Below are positions 45,361 through 60,027 of a DNA stretch of 64,000 nt, piece after piece. The DNA lies in NCBI GenBank assembly GCA_019614645.1, contig JABWDB010000004.1, positions 2,976,001 to 3,040,000 of the forward strand, in the 5' to 3' direction. The notes under the pieces were generated by a model that had not been told where the DNA came from, searched no databases, and saw only the letters and a list, made by a program, of their open reading frames with translations. Both the position numbers and the translations under genes were made by a program. The stretch's first letter is position 1. Every line of letters starts with the position of its first letter. The stretch is from Stratiolaelaps scimitus (lineage: Eukaryota > Arthropoda > Arachnida > Mesostigmata > Laelapidae).

Positions 45361-48300
45361 GACAGTCTTTGAATCGCTTAATCATCTTTCATTATGTAAA
45401 TGTTCTTGTGGGGTGCTACAAGGTTGAAGAATAAGGCGAATGCGGTCGTGACATGTAATAATACGTAAAGGTTCAGATCCGATGCCTGTCACATAGGGGA
45501 CAGCCGAGAGTCAGTTCAATGAATGTTTTTTCAGACTTACTTCGAATAGTTCCTTAAGTCGCACGTATCGTGTGTACAAAAATACGATCTTCAATACACA
45601 TTCTGTGTCGGTATTTTACAAAACAAAAGAGAATTTGTTCAAACATCCAGTAATTAGGGATGATTTCGAAAAGTAATTTCTGAGCGATATATATATGCAT
45701 ATATATATATATATATAGCGAGAGAGAGATGAAACAGCCAAAGCAATATAAACAGTCGTCACAAAACTTGCTTTCAAACCCTAGCACAAGAGAGCACATC
45801 GGTGTTCAAAGCTCAATAACAGCCGTGATATTACCACATCATGAATACGATGCTTCTTGGAACTCGCTCTGAGGCTAGAGGCCAACGCATTAGGTCACTT
45901 AGTCCCCTTCGGACGCTTCAAGGCTTATTTGACACCGTCAGATTACTGTCGGTCTCTTTTCGCAAACGCTGATGAGGTCCTTCTGGGACCGCTCTTCTCC
46001 GAATCACCCCGCACTCTGGTGGCTTCAATGGCTAATGCCCTTTTTTAGTGCAGCCATCGGGAGGTACGAAGGATGCAAACAACGACCAACTGACCTTGTC
46101 ACCAACCCAAAACGATGCACAAGTGCGCTTGTGCCGAGTTCCAACAACGGCTAACTGTATCTGCACGGGAAGTGTATGTGACTAAAATCATTGAAATACC
46201 CGCCTCTCACTGGACGGAGCCTATTCTGTTGTGGTGTTCAGCTGAAACGGAGAACATCTCATTCGTCACAGTGAAGGGCATAGAAACTCGATGTTGCACA
46301 CGAAGCCAATTAGGACAACTGTTTACGACCGTAGCAAATGAATAAAGAAAGAATTATCCACACTGCGTAGGATGACATGCTGCGTCCCTGTACTGAGATG
46401 CCCAAACCGATTTCTTCGAATGTTGGCTTCTTAAACTCAATCCATGCTGAGGCATTACACACCTAGGTGGCGACGTAACGTCTACTGAGGGGGTGTCCTT
46501 AAAGCCACAGCCAGGCCAACCCCTAAGTCAGGCCAACTCCTACCTAAAAAAAACCCGGCGATTATCAGCCGTCTGGTGTAAATAATTTGTTCACTAACTA
46601 GTATGCTCCAAGACAGTTCATCAGCAGCGAACGAAAACAACGAGAAAACGACTCAAGTATTATGGAGAGCTATTTTTCTCGTCGCGGGTGCGAAGTGTTC
46701 GCTAGAAGAGTTGTTAATGATTATTACCGTCGTTTGAAGAATGTTTAAAGGCTCAAGGTCGCACTGACTTGCTCGAACGTGGCCATAGCCATTCACTGCA
46801 TGACGTCACCGTACACCAAGTCAGAACTCCAAAAACGGCAACTTCTCAGACTTAACACTGTACGAGAGAAACAGCAAAAGACCCTAGAGAGAAGGAGCCG
46901 ATCTTAAAGGCAGACTTGTTTCACAGCTCGATTCATACATAAAACGAGTGATTCAGTTAGCCTGATCACCTTGCTGAACGTCTCTTTTTTTTTGTTGCTG
47001 AACTTCTCTGAGAATTGCGAACTGGCCTCCGGAAAGATGGAGGTGGTGGAGCTTGTTTTCCTTCGAGTTCTTTTATCTTTCTCTCTCTCTCGCTCTCTCT
47101 GGCTATACGATAACGCCACACATTTACGCACCTCGCTCCCTTTGAACGTGGCTATAACTGCTCGGCCTTCACTTCGTCTCAGGAGCACTAACATATGCCT
47201 TCATATGGGTGTATAATAATAATATTTTATTGAGCTAAGGTGTACGCACGTTGTACTATGCATAATATCTCGTGCTACTTTGCCAGTGAACTTCATTGGC
47301 CCTTCATGAGTGCGGGCAGTTCAATCCCCTTTAAGAGCCCGGGAACATTTGTACAGGCGAGTGCTATGATATATTGTATATACCATTTCTTCACAACTTT
47401 TCGAGGTACAGGCTGCAGGGAGGCCTGTAAGCTTTTGTGGCTTTTCTGTTTCGCCAACGAGACGGCAGCGATTGCCCAAGTTCCCTACAGTAAATCTTCA
47501 CCCTTCATTCATAACCTACCTAAGTTTCGTTGTTGTTTCTTAGTCGGATTCAGCCCGCTTATCAACTCTGGCAACAAGACGCGTCTGCGATCCATCAGTG
47601 GCGAGGTAAAGAGCTTACACCGTCGGATATAGTGAAGGATACGAGAGGACAGCAGGACACCCGTTAGCTGCCTGGATATCAGTATAGACGCTCAGCAAAT
47701 TGTCCCGCTCGGTGTACGAGTAAACGCACAGTGCTGACCGGCGCCAGCACTTTGTTGTTCACTCAGGCTATTTATACGAGCGGATGATATAACGGGCAGT
47801 GGCACCGCACGACGCACAAAAAACGTCCAACTGATCGCAACTGATTCTATTCACTGTACAGTTATAGGATTACTCTGCGTCAAGCCGGCGCACATGATAG
47901 CGAACACGAGATGTAGACTGACAAATGGCTAGTATCAATTATATTCTTGCGACCCTCTACAACATGAGATATGGGACACACGAGCAGTAACGGGAGCTTC
48001 AAGCGGGATTTTAAATAGCAACCATGTGTTTTGATACGCTATAGTCACGGATTTGATTTAAGCAGGGCACATTTTCAAGCGACCGATTTTCGATCGACAA
48101 ATATGTTCCGCATTTCTATGTAGATTGTGTTCACATCTCTGCAAGCATAACCTTGCCACTATGTCGGAAGGAAGTTGACAAAGTTCTGACTTCTGCAAGA
48201 CCTCAAACAGTCCTGTACACAACAAACGTTTAGCTTAACACAAGAGCCATTATATTAACCCCGGACCCAACTGAAGCTGGGTCCCCATACTCACTTCAAT

Positions 48301-51034
48301 GGCGCTCGTCTCTTCCTAACGTCGAAAGTATTATGAACACGCGACGCGTTTTTAAGACTGACTTCAAGTTCCCAGAATAATACGACCAACGGTTTCCTAG
48401 CTGGACAATGTAGGCTACTAAATAGAATATGGATAGCAGAACAGCTGTTGCCAGAGAAAATATCATGTTCTACCTTTCGACTTCGACGCTGCCCAAAGTT
48501 CCCGAAAATACTCCCTGCTCATTGGTGCGTTACAAATTCATTGCTCTTTATGCCAATCTCACCACGGCTGTGCGCAGTAGCTGTGCCAGAGAGAGAGAGC
48601 GAGAGCGCGAGAGAGATAAGTAACAATTTTGATGACACCCTCGTCCTCGTCGAAAGCTTGCTCGCATGTCCTGCCGACTAGAGAGACTACACGCCTGGAT
48701 GCGTATGCCGAGACACTCCGCTAGTGTAGCGATGCTACGGAATCATCACTGGCTGACCGTCGCTGAGGCCGCTGAATGATAGGGGAGCCCACGTTGCCCT
48801 TGGCCTGGCAAGCGGAGAATGCGAGAGACAATGCTGGCCAAATGTCCTAATGTCTGGCCCGCTGCACCGTACGAATAGCTTGATTTGGTCGTCTGCCAAG
48901 TGACCAAACGATCACGTAGACCTATGACTCGGTCAAGGAAGGCAGGAAGCCCCTAATCAGCGAGGGACTTCTGCAAGTCTAGTGAAGGGTCGTGCTCCTT
49001 GTGTACAGAGCTTATGCCGAGCGGCTGCTGAAAGCTTGACTGCACCTCCAGAGAAATTCTAAGCTATAGCTACTCGGACGAGCAAACTGCACTCGCCCGA
49101 AGATATCGTTCAGCAGCAGCAGAAGCTGCAGCAGGGCTGATGAACATGACGTCAAAGATGTCGTTTTATTTTGCACATTCACTCGTCAGAGAGCAATCGA
49201 AATGACACGATCTGACATGGACAACAGTCATGACTATAACAACCGGCATGAAAAATAGCTCAACATCACATCGCGTCTCCTGTTCGCCAAGCGAGCTTTC
49301 GCTTGATTCGCGATTCATTTTGTCAGGGAATATATACGCTTCCCAATACCGTCACTCTCGTTGAACACTGATTGAGACGAAATTAGAAACGAGATCGCTT
49401 GGAGCAAATAAGGATGACGAGATCGCCTTCTGATACCGGCGGCGTCCACAACCATTCAACAGTGATTTCGGTCTGACGATCTGATTCTTTCTGTATGCAA
49501 CACGCAATGATGATCTCTGGAAAAATAGATCCGGTCAGGACCCAATGTCGGTTGTGGCGTTCTGTGCATATCTGACCGAACGCAGATATGTAATATTCGT
49601 ATGTAACTATTCGTGGCGGGAGATAGGTAAACAACACGTTAATGTTGTACTTTACTCCTGAATTTAATTAATTCACGTGCGTCGTTTGGCTGCATATTCA
49701 AATACAGAGGACACGTCAGCCTAAAGGACACCGACTGGGACCTCGGACCTTATCGTCCCCGAGGCTCGCTCTCGAGAAATTCGAGAACGACGTCCCAATG
49801 TATTCCCGACATTTCTATGAATGTCGAAGTTGATTCGTGTCGACGTGTCGGATGTACGCAAAGAACGGTAGTTACATGCATATACGAGCAAAAGCTTGAC
49901 ATTGATGCACACCATCGTAGTCATTCATATGGAAATACGCTCATTGATTTCGCTGCCTGCCAATTGTCTACGGCACGAATCGCTTCGATATTCATTTGAC
50001 ATATACCACTCATGCGAACGTGCACGCTAATGCAAACATCGCCAATCAGTAAGGCAGCGTCTCTCAAATTAGCGACTTATGTATGTCGCTGATAGCTCAT
50101 AGTGCTGCGTGCTGCAGCAGCAGCAGCAGCACCCACTGAATACGTCTCCAGTTTTCGCCTTTCCATATGGCTTTCTCTTAATAAACGGCCCGTAGTTACG
50201 TCGGATGCGTGCGCTCCGGGGTTCGGCCAGACCGTGAAAGTCGGAGGCACAACCGAGTTACCCGGCTACTACTGCCCTAGTAGCTATTGAGCTAGACTTC
50301 ATTTTTAGTGTGTAGTTCAATTGCGCGCCCCCTGGAGCTATACGAAGAGGATAGCGGTAACTATCGAACATCTTGGAGCATGTTCCCCTCGGGAGCTTGT
50401 GGTCGGCTTTTCATTTGTTCTCCGGCAATGCCAAATTGCTCTTGAATAGTTCGCCTTCCAACGCTGCGAGTAATTGTCTGCGTTTTTGAGCACTCTATGT
50501 GAAATGCGGCGGAGGCGGCATCCGCAGCAGCGACGGCCGAGTTATAGACACACGGCTCCCCACGACCAAAACTTGGACCCCTCATCTTCCCGAGGCAAAG
50601 ACGATCATGTGAAGATAGTGTTTTTTCTCGTACTCTCGGAATCGGTTGTCGTATCATCTCTCATAGCGGGCAAGCGAACACTGCACGCATACTGCCGTGT
50701 CGTTTTCCGCGTGAATAATTGAACACCCGCCTGTGGCGAATGTTTAATTGGTCCAGTTCGAGAGGAGAAATAGGTATGAGCGAGCTTCTTCTGGCCAAAC
50801 GCGTTGTTCGGCCAACTCGCCGATGAGTTATGATCTTATCGGCGCTTTCAGGAGCAATTACGTACAATGGTTCAATGAGATTCTTCGTTCGGGTTTGTTT
50901 CTATCGACAACATCGTTTCGTTGGCTGGAACAAAGTGTTCACAGGTGGAGATGTTGAGCTCATCAATGTCGTTTGTTGCCCTGAGATACAACCAACCTAG
51001 CTCATTTATTTGCACGGCAAACAAGTGGCTATTA
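45361..51034. other. Intergenic DNA, nothing identified
   Basis: TA run 45,687-45,717 followed by GA; CT run 47,078-47,100; GA run 48,587-48,617; CAG at 50,112-50,130. A minus-strand AATAAA-like signal with an (AAT)-type tail lies near 47,216-47,236, which could be the 3' end of an unidentified LINE. A 130-codon frame at 47,240-47,632 has no motif. Confidence 0.35.
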
Positions 51035-51092
51035 CCTGCGTATCGATCTGCAAGCACATTCATCCTGCGTATCGATCTGCAAGCACATTCAT
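51035..51092. repeat. Exact 29-bp tandem duplication
   Basis: Two identical adjacent copies (51,035-51,063 and 51,064-51,092), each starting CCTGCGTATCGATCTG. Identity of the two suggests a recent duplication or an assembly stutter. Confidence 0.9.
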
Positions 51093-51547
51093 CCCGTAGA
51101 GTCCCGCTGACTACACCCACAAGTCGGCACGCAGGTGGCAAGTGCACCCGGGCTTACGATAAGCGAACTTAAACAGTGTCGAATCTGCAGGTGCATAGTC
51201 TGCCCGATGGCATAGAGACTAATTCGACGCTCAGTATGGTTACAGACGCTTGACAACAATGTCTGTAATTTTGTCGGCGATTTCTAAAACCCCTCAGAAA
51301 GCTGCAAATGAACACAACCGTGCTAGACTTGTCGCGACCCATGCCTTGAGGCCGCACTCGCGGCCGCACTCACTAACGGGCATGAAATTATATTAACATC
51401 TTTCGAAAGTTAAATTTGGGTTAGAAATGGTACATATGTTGTTGTACATATGACTTAAATACCTCAATAAATTTCACACAGGACATACGTGCTCCACAGT
51501 ACGAAGATTTTCTAGGGAATATATTTTTTTTTGTAGTCGGAAAGCCT

Positions 51548-51560
51548 GTATATTATATCC

Positions 51561-51596
<36 letters not shown>

Positions 51597-51662
51597 CATA
51601 TGTATTTTTCCATCTTAGTTGAGTTACATGTTACCCCCTTTGAGTCACATGTCCCCCTCCCG

Positions 51663-51702
<40 letters not shown>
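51548..51702. repeat. Two (TA)n microsatellites
   Basis: TA-rich runs at 51,548-51,600 and 51,662-51,702, separated by about 60 bp of T/C-rich sequence. Confidence 0.9.
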
Positions 51703-51704
<2 letters not shown>

Positions 51705-53889
51705 ATCATTAAACTTGACATCAGCCAAAATATTTATGTGGTTATCATAGTCTCGTGCTAAGCCTCATAGTCTAAATTTGCCTCATCCCGGCCCCATTTT
51801 CTCATTTTCCATCTGGTTATTTTCGGAATTAAATTCGCACTGACTTCAGTGCGAGAGAATAAATAATTAAGCTTCCATATCGTATATTCTTTCATATCAC
51901 ATCTCGCAAATGATAACACATTATGCACTAGGCGTTATGCTCCGAGGATCCCTTTGAATCATACCAACGTAGTGCAAGGTTGCTTCAGTGAGCAGAGTCA
52001 AGCACTTCCAGTTGTTTGCGGCTGATATTTTCGCACCTTAGGGTCAGTCTCAAAAGATCCCTTCTATTACCGTTCCATTTGCTGCTTGATGGCCCAAACA
52101 ACACGGGGATCTATTTCCACCTGCGAGTCACGGTTCAGGCGAGTCGAGACCGCTGCCCGGTGATGACGATAACATAAAATGTTGACTAAGTTCCTTCCGC
52201 TTAATGAAAGCAGTGACAAGTCGATTTGCTCGGGCGGATTTCTAACGACGACGACGACGCCAGTAGGCACACAACTGGCTCGGCCACACAAAAACTTCAC
52301 GGCCGCTTTTGGGTCCTGGGACTCGGCGGCCAGCGAACGCTTTTTCGGTTACAAGAGGAGAAGGGAAGGCCTTCCAACTCCCTGTGTACTTACACACTGA
52401 TGGTGGGCTCCGATTGCAAAACAGCCCTGGTCTATTGGGCTAATCATTTGTGGCCTATCTGAAGCAAGAGACGAGACATGCCAAGAAGAACGAATCGAAC
52501 TTCGGCCTTATCGAAGACGCCAATGCTTTTGGAGGTCTTTGGCATTTTTGTTGGCTTTTTTTTACAGAGAAACCATAAGAACGACCTTTAGCAGTGTTAT
52601 TGTTATTATTATTATTATTTCTAAATAATTTTTTCATCACTTTATTGGAAGGATGCAGACTTTATGAAATTTTGTGATAATTGGAAGAACTATTTTGCTA
52701 TTGTATTGAATATACGCCCATCACGCTGGAATATGATGCAATATAGATCTATCTTAATATCTTCTAAATAAGATAAATGCAATATTATCTTATTCATTGG
52801 TAGGACATTCGTCTCAAAACGTAAGCGTGCTATATTTCGTTACTTTCATAGCTTGTGTCCTTCACGTTTCACAAACCACCACAAACTACACGCCACGATA
52901 AGTGTCGCACCAGTAAATAGAAGTCTACATCTCTTCGCTGGTCTTTACGGTTTATTTATCAGACGATTCCAGCTAGAGTTTGTTCATGCAAACAATGAAT
53001 AAACATACAATGGCTAACTCATATTTCCCTGGACGGGCTATCAATCCAAATCGCTTGCTGACATGTTTACAGTGTTCTACCAACGAGCTTTTGTCAGGAT
53101 TATATTGAGCTGTTTGCATGCGCCTAACTAGTTGACATGGGCAAACAACACGATGCATTACTTTTGAGTACCAACGCCCCCGTAACTCATGGTTTAGCTG
53201 GATCACTTCGCGAAGAAGCCTTTTATCGTCAACGCGAATGTCTCAATTAAGTTTGCATCGCCGATTCACCAAGACGACCGCTCAACCACACGACTCCCGT
53301 AACTTGCAACAATGCCTTTGTCGTCGTCATTCTTAATGACCCTGCTTTTATCGTCGGGACAGGCGCTTGTCAGTGTGTTCGTGTGGCCTAACTAACAATT
53401 ACACTTTGAAACTGTCCCGATGTTTGGTTCGCTATTTCGATCGTTTTGTTAGAGACCTGTCTATACGCATCAACGGAGCACGCGCCGACGCCGACCTGCA
53501 ACAGCAGGGGTTCCAGCGGTAGAAGAACAACGTTAGACTGCGCTGCAGGGCTAGTGCAAGCGATGGGCCGGCCTATCGCTCGTTGACGATAATTTCTCTA
53601 CAAGCGAATCTTTCCCTGGCGTCCCGCCTCCCCTCAGCAAACAAGGGTAGCATTTCTGATAAAATCGAAGTTTACAGGGTCTCTAGTCTCCAACAATGCC
53701 ATGTACGCACATATACATACATAGGCTGATGTAAGCTGCAGAGTCGACGCGATCGCGCGCCCTTACAAACATCGTATGCGCATCAGCCTGCCGGGGCTCC
53801 TATTCTATTCAACGGCAGACGCTGCAGTGGTTGAACAACGGAGACGTTTCTTGCCGGCGCGTGCCAGTGCTATCGAAGACGCGCGAATC
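51703..53889. other. Intergenic DNA, nothing identified
   Basis: AT-rich with short trinucleotide runs near 52,247-52,260 and 52,595-52,620. No motif in any frame. Confidence 0.4.
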
Positions 53890-53970
53890 CGTTCTCTCTC
53901 TCCCTCTCCCTTTCTGTCTCTCTAGTTCTTTCGTTCTGCTGGTGGTCTTCCTTTGGCCCTTTTTTGTATA

Positions 53971-53994
53971 ACTTCGTAGCTATAGCTGCGAAGT
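53971..53994. other. 24-bp palindrome with one mismatched pair
   Basis: ACTTCGTAGCT and AGCTGCGAAGT flank a central AT, self-complementary except for one T/G pair. It lies at the start of the GC-rich stretch from 53.9 kb. Confidence 0.5.
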
Positions 53995-54716
53995 CGAACA
54001 ACGGCGGAGTCTCTCAGCGAGGGCTAAAGTTTCGCGTTCTGCATAAACTTTGACGGTGACGCCAGTGGAGGACGCTCGAGCGATGCCGGAACTCGATGTG
54101 CAGAGCCCACGATAGCGCACGAAAGCTCGCTCTTTCCCGCCTTAGGAGATCGGGGAAGCCGAGAGGCGGATAGCTGTTGGGTGATGGCGACCTCATCGAC
54201 GATGAGATTCATGACGTTGCACCGGAACGCAGCATTCTTGTCGGGTCAAACATCGCACGTCCGACGGAACATCGCTGCTGCCATGGGCTCTGTGCGCCTT
54301 GTCCAAGATTTTTCCAGTTCAAGCCAACTCCAGTTCAGGGGCTGGCGCAGAGGAGAAGTGGCTTTCGTGCCTTCGGGCAGAGCCTTTGCTTTTGCCTGCT
54401 ATGCATTCACGTTCGCGCACTAGAGAGGCATTTTATATGGGATGACGGCTTCTGCGATTCTCTCCCTCTCTCTCTCTAGGTTTTCCTTAGCCCTCGAAAA
54501 TGCTCCCGCATCTGAGGCAGCGACGACAGTGGCAATGTCCCTGCGAAATCCTCATTGTTAAGCCAAACTATACATAAACATTTTTGACTTCCTTAGCGGA
54601 GGAAGGATACTCACAAGAGTTCGTTACACTCGCTCGCGTGGCTGATACACAACAGGGTCCAAGATAGCCACATGCTTCCAACGGTATAACGCTACTAACT
54701 AGTTGGATATTTACCA

Positions 54717-54766
54717 CGACGTTGCACAGCATTCTCGTATGCGACGTTGCACAGGCATTCTCGTAT
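54717..54766. repeat. Near-exact 24/25-bp tandem duplication
   Basis: The segment at 54,717-54,740, beginning CGACGTTGCACAG, repeats at 54,742-54,766 with one extra G. Confidence 0.85.
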
Positions 54767-57700
54767 AATAAACACATGAGACCATATCTGTGCTGGGGTT
54801 CCACTGGCGGACTTTCTCAGCGGGGTCGGCATTTGGTGCGACAAATGCGAAATTGCGTCTTAGCTACGTAAAAGTCGGCCTTGGTTATGTAAAAAAAAAA
54901 TCCGTGTCTCAGGGAAGTGCCATGTTCCTTGCTGGACCCGCCTCCTGATACAATCCGTCGGCCGGGTGGTGCAGTGCAGATACAAAAGTTTACGTTCGTT
55001 TCAGCAGTGATAGTCACTGTTGTCTAACAGGCTACGGCTGTGCGTGCAGTTCCACAAGAACAACTACTCCCTTCGTCAGTCGCCCAACACTGCCGCGTAC
55101 GGAGGAACGGGGCTGGGTGTCTGTGTCGTTGTCAGCTCCTCGGAATACTTAGGTGTCTTAATGGCGGGTGTGTAACAATGTCTGCTAGAGCGGTTCGTTG
55201 TCTGGCCCGCTGCTCGACTCGTGAAGAGCGAACGGAATGAACGGGCAGACTCTGTACCGGCGGCGTGACGCAAGTGGGCCGCGCTCAACAAGACCGAGTG
55301 ATCCTCAGTGTTGTTCAGGATGAGTGAACCTCACCCCTCACCCCTGAAGTCTCAACTCTCTCAACCCTCCCCCTACAGTCTTCACACGCGACTTCCGTCC
55401 ATCGTGCGTCCGTCTGACGTCCTCCATTTAGCCGAATTGCACGAAATAAAGCGGATAGTATGCCCACGGCAGCGGAACGTTACGGAGGACTTGCGCCTTG
55501 CCAGGCTGGGCCTTCGTAGAATCTCTTAAAAGGCAGCGCGCGAGAGGCCATGGGAGCGGGGGATACGCAGGAACCCAAGGAAGGCCGAAAGCACATAAGG
55601 ACATCTTACGTTACTATAGTAAACCACTGCAAACTGCAGTTTCCGCACGGGCTGACGAAAGGAAAAAGCCGTGTTCGTGTGACTCTCAAGAGCAAGGTAG
55701 TACCACTGCGGATGCCACAACCACGACTAAGCCCAACCGCTGAGGTGGTGTGGCAGTACTCTACGGTCATCGCGTTGGTCGGCCGTTTGCGCTGCCGTTA
55801 ATGCACAGACAGACGGCAGGTCAGAGCGACGGCAGATAACAACGATGGGAGCATGGTGTCCTTAGATTTTTTCGCTTGGTTAGAGTCTGCTAAGCTAGCA
55901 GGCTATTCTGCCAACAGAGAGAAGCTGGAGACGGAGAAAGAAGGCGGAACGCAGGAAAGGTAGGGGAAGAAAAAAGGACCTGCTGTTTACTATGGCAGGA
56001 CGGGGTGATTTCAGCTCACGTCGAGAAGTTCTCTGCGTGCGTCCGTCGGCGTCCACCGGAAAGTGTACTATTGTAGTTCGTTGCTTTGCTACAGCAATGA
56101 CAGGAAAAAATCTCTGATCCTTGTTGCTAACGTAACGTATCTATGATGATTGAACGTGGAGCGTTTAAAAATCAATGAGAAGGTAGCAACGGTACTTAGC
56201 GTTACCTGAAGTGGTCTCGCCCCAGGCAATCCCCTCTCCCTAATTCGATGGAGAACGGAAGCATACATCTGACGAACTGCTTCGTTCCTGCGGCGCTATA
56301 CTGACAATAAGAATTTAGATGCCCTTGAATTATCATCGTTTTATTCGTCCAGTTCCATGACATAGCTCGAGTGCTGGCCGTTGGAGCGGCAGCAGTAGCG
56401 GCTCGGCTTACTGCGGCACAGTCCGCGGCGCCGGGCAACGAACAAGAAGTTGTGCAGTACGAGGCCCAGATCAGTCCAGTGTGACTGACATGCGGACATG
56501 AAGTTCCCTTTGCCGAGTTCCACGTCCGTTGGTCGGTTGGTCGAATAGCAATGACGACCATCGTGTGTAGTTGTGTGTGCGTGTGTAAGCCACAGCGCGT
56601 CATCTGCTTAACGAGTAAGTCATTCCGTTGAATCAGGTCTGCGAGCCCCTTTAGCTGCATGTTTCATGTGGCAGCCATATTTTGTAAGACCCCCGCATAT
56701 CGCTCGCCACCAAAGTTTATGAGGTAGGTTTTGTGCGTTAGTCTGTTGTTCTCTTTTTATCTTCTTGCTTTCCTTGAGCACGGATTCTTGCCTAGATTCA
56801 AGAGGCGAAATGACAGTTATAGCCATTCGATTCCCGGGAGCTCGCTGGTACTTCGCAGGTGTGAATTGTCTGCGATATATACATGTCTCTACCCGTAGAG
56901 AGGCGCTTGAACCCACTTATCTAGAGGCGAATGATAGTATTCTATGTTGTTGTTCATGAACTGATTGAACCTTAGCTAAACGCGGGCACACGCGCACACA
57001 CACACAATAGCGCACCACCAGTGTCGAACTCTTACAGCGGGAACAATAAGCAGGCGACGTGACTTGGCAAGTTTAGTGAGCTTTTATTTTTAGCACGCTG
57101 CGTTCGATCGACACTGCTACCACTGCTGAGAAGGCAAGTGCGGTGGTGGGTTATTCCCGTGATACAGGTACCTAGTCTATAGGGCCGTCAGAAGCATTTC
57201 AGGCGATACCAGCGAGATGGAGACGCGATACTTGCCGAACACCTATTTTCTATCGCTAGGCAGGCAGGCAGGTAGTCGCCTGGGCAACTTCCGACTAATC
57301 CGAACAAGGAGCAGGATCGAATAGGAGTCGCATATTGTTCCTCGCCTTGTCGCGCAGCTCCGCTCAAGGATACGCCGTTGGCTTACACACAGCTTCTCCT
57401 CTCGGATCCGTGACGTCTGCGCCTTGCCCGCAGTGGCTGCTACCACAGCAGCGCCAGGAACTGTCGACATCGCCAGTACGTTTTTCATGAAGCGGACGCT
57501 ACTGGCATGCGCGCCCACCTTGCACAGAATCTAGAAGTGTCGCCAGCAGCGGCATCAGCAGCAGCAGCAGCAGCAAGAATAGCAGCGCCGACAAGCAACG
57601 CACACGTACGCACATACTCACCATGAATGGGGGGCCGAGTTTTTACTATAGACGTAGGCGTGACGTGTGAACCTGTTTATGTGTATGGGTGAAGGGGCGC

Positions 57701-60003
57701 AGTGGATCTGGACGCGTAGCTGTTGGCAGAACAACAGTGTACGAGACGACGGTCGATGTACTCCTATACTTGTCTCATTATATTTCGTCCCGACTTCTCT
57801 GTGCTCTCTCTCTCTCTCTCCCTCCCGCTCTCGTCCTGTTTACGTCAAAAGGATAGTTTGTCTTTCTGCCGTGTGCAGAATCAAGGTTTCGGACAACTTT
57901 TGTACGCTCGGCACGAAAGCACTGAGGCAAGGATCTTATACATAGAAGTCGCTGTCACTCATGACACGAAGGGTTCGCGCGTATTAGCCGAGGATGCAGA
58001 GGAGCGGCATTGAGTCCGCAACATGCCCAAGAAGTTGCCGCAGCCGTGGGTTACATTTTTTCATCATATAAGTAGACCGATGTTATGTTTGCGCGTTAGG
58101 TTTATGTTCGGCTTCTGTGTCTTGTTACATCTGGGAATGAGAGATACTTCGAACTCTCTGCGAGTGTCAAGATACGTATTGGTAAACCGGCCAACCTGGT
58201 GTTTTGCACGGTTGTGGCAGAGGTGGTTGCGCCACCGCCAACCAACAATAATGAAGTCTACTTTGAATGATTATATGAGATGGGCGATCTCATAGAAATC
58301 ACCGGATAAACCAGCCGGATATGCCAGGTACGGACTGTTAGGATTCGACAATAAGAAGCACCCACGACCAGGAGAATACACCATCACTCCGATTAATTTC
58401 GCTCAACTTCTTTGGTGAAGCAGCGCGGAACTAGCATTCGACAAAAGTACGAGACGACAAAACGATAACGCCATGAAGGTAATCTCGAAAGGACAGTGTA
58501 ATTTGCTACACACAAATACAATTTCCAGAGCGCTGTGTATGAGGCATATTGCGTCGTGATACATACATGCCAATATGGTAGACGCGCTCGTGGACACAAC
58601 GCACGCTATAGGTTACTGATACGGATAACAGACTGATGTTTCATACATGACGCGGGGCATTTTGTTGAACGGTTGACACAGACCATACGCACTGTGTCAG
58701 TAGGGATTCAAACGAATGACAAATGTAATATCTGTCTCCGCGTCTGTCAAGTAGTCGTCGCACCAATCAACTTTAGCCGAGCGGAACATATCGTGCCAGC
58801 ATGTAGTAGCCGGTGGCAGCTTGGGGAAAGCAGCTCGTCAAGAATGACCTGATTGACTTTGATTGCATGTTACATCGAAAATAGTAAGAAGGTCATTATT
58901 GTTCCTTCCATCCTCCCTAGACTTGCTCAGGCTACGGCCTAGTCAGCGGTAGAAATAGCCGTCGGTCTATCTATTTCTTATGAGTATGTCTCGTAGCAAA
59001 AAGACTTGCGCATTTATCGCTTACTGGCCAATGTTATGAGACATATATGTAGCAGCATCTTGCTAACGTACCGGAGTATTGTGTGGGTGGTGCGGTAGAT
59101 GATCGCAGTCGCTCTCAAACCCACTAAACCCGCTTACCCCCCCCCCCTTGCACACCCAGATAGCTCGGGACGTTTAGGGTCATGTATCTGCATTTATCAA
59201 ACTTACCAAACTAATAAGTAAGTTAGTGAGATGAGTTGTATTATAACAATGTGTTACATTATTAGACTAGTTGCGCGATCGATGGTACTCGTAATGTTAA
59301 AAACAAACTTGCGGACACAGGCTCTATGAAATGGGTCGTCTCACGAGTGACGCCGTTGTTCCCCTTGACTTTCGCGCCGTCGGCCTCAGCTTTGCCTGGA
59401 TGCCGACCGACGCCGATTTCGGCAGGTCGTCAGGCCGTAGCTTGTCAAATCGACGGGTCGTCTGATCCAAGGACGTCTGATCACTGCAAGTCACAACTGT
59501 TTGCTGTCACTCTGAGACGACTTCGAATATGAAAGGCCTCTATGGGTTCACGCTCCGCCTTCAATTAACTAAAAATTCCCGCAGCTCGCACAAAGATGTC
59601 ACGGTACTTTTTCCCAGTAAACGAAAAAGCCAAGCTTCGTTACAAGTTAAATCCCAAATAGGGAGCACAATGACGAGCGATATGGCAGCTACTCCTCTAT
59701 CAGGCGCGATGACCCATGGACATACCTAGACAGCCCTTAATAGAACGGTTATAGCCGCGGAGAGGTCCATTCATAGACGTGCTGATGAGATTGCTTCACT
59801 CGGGCTGATACAACTTAGAAAATTGTTGCCACCAGAGATCATTCCTATCAGTTGAGTTCGATTGCATATTCTCGCGGTATCAGCCTGTACAAGTGTGCAG
59901 CACTTGCCTTCCGCGTAAGTGGACTCGCTACGAATGGCAAGAAGAGATTTATATTATTGGTGTCATGCATGGCCTGGCTGTAATGGGCAGTGACGATTAG
60001 CTG

Positions 60004-60027
60004 GATTTGGATCGGCTGATCCAAATC
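60004..60027. other. Perfect hairpin, 10-bp stem and 4-nt loop
   Basis: GATTTGGATC (60,004-60,013) and GATCCAAATC (60,018-60,027) are separated by GGCT. There is no T-run after it. Confidence 0.6.

Larger units (their letters stand above)
53890..57700. promoter_or_regulatory. GC-rich stretch with CT and CAG runs; no recognisable gene
   Basis: Starts with CT-rich runs (53,893-53,930) and contains another at 54,463-54,478, CA at 56,988-57,006 and CAG at about 57,557-57,580. Minus-strand frames at 56,660-56,202 (152 codons) and 57,518-57,243 (91 codons) show no known domain. The second has a mildly hydrophobic start (MKNVLAMSTVPGAAVVAATAG from an internal Met) that might be a signal peptide. 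Evidence for a gene is compositional only. Confidence 0.2.
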
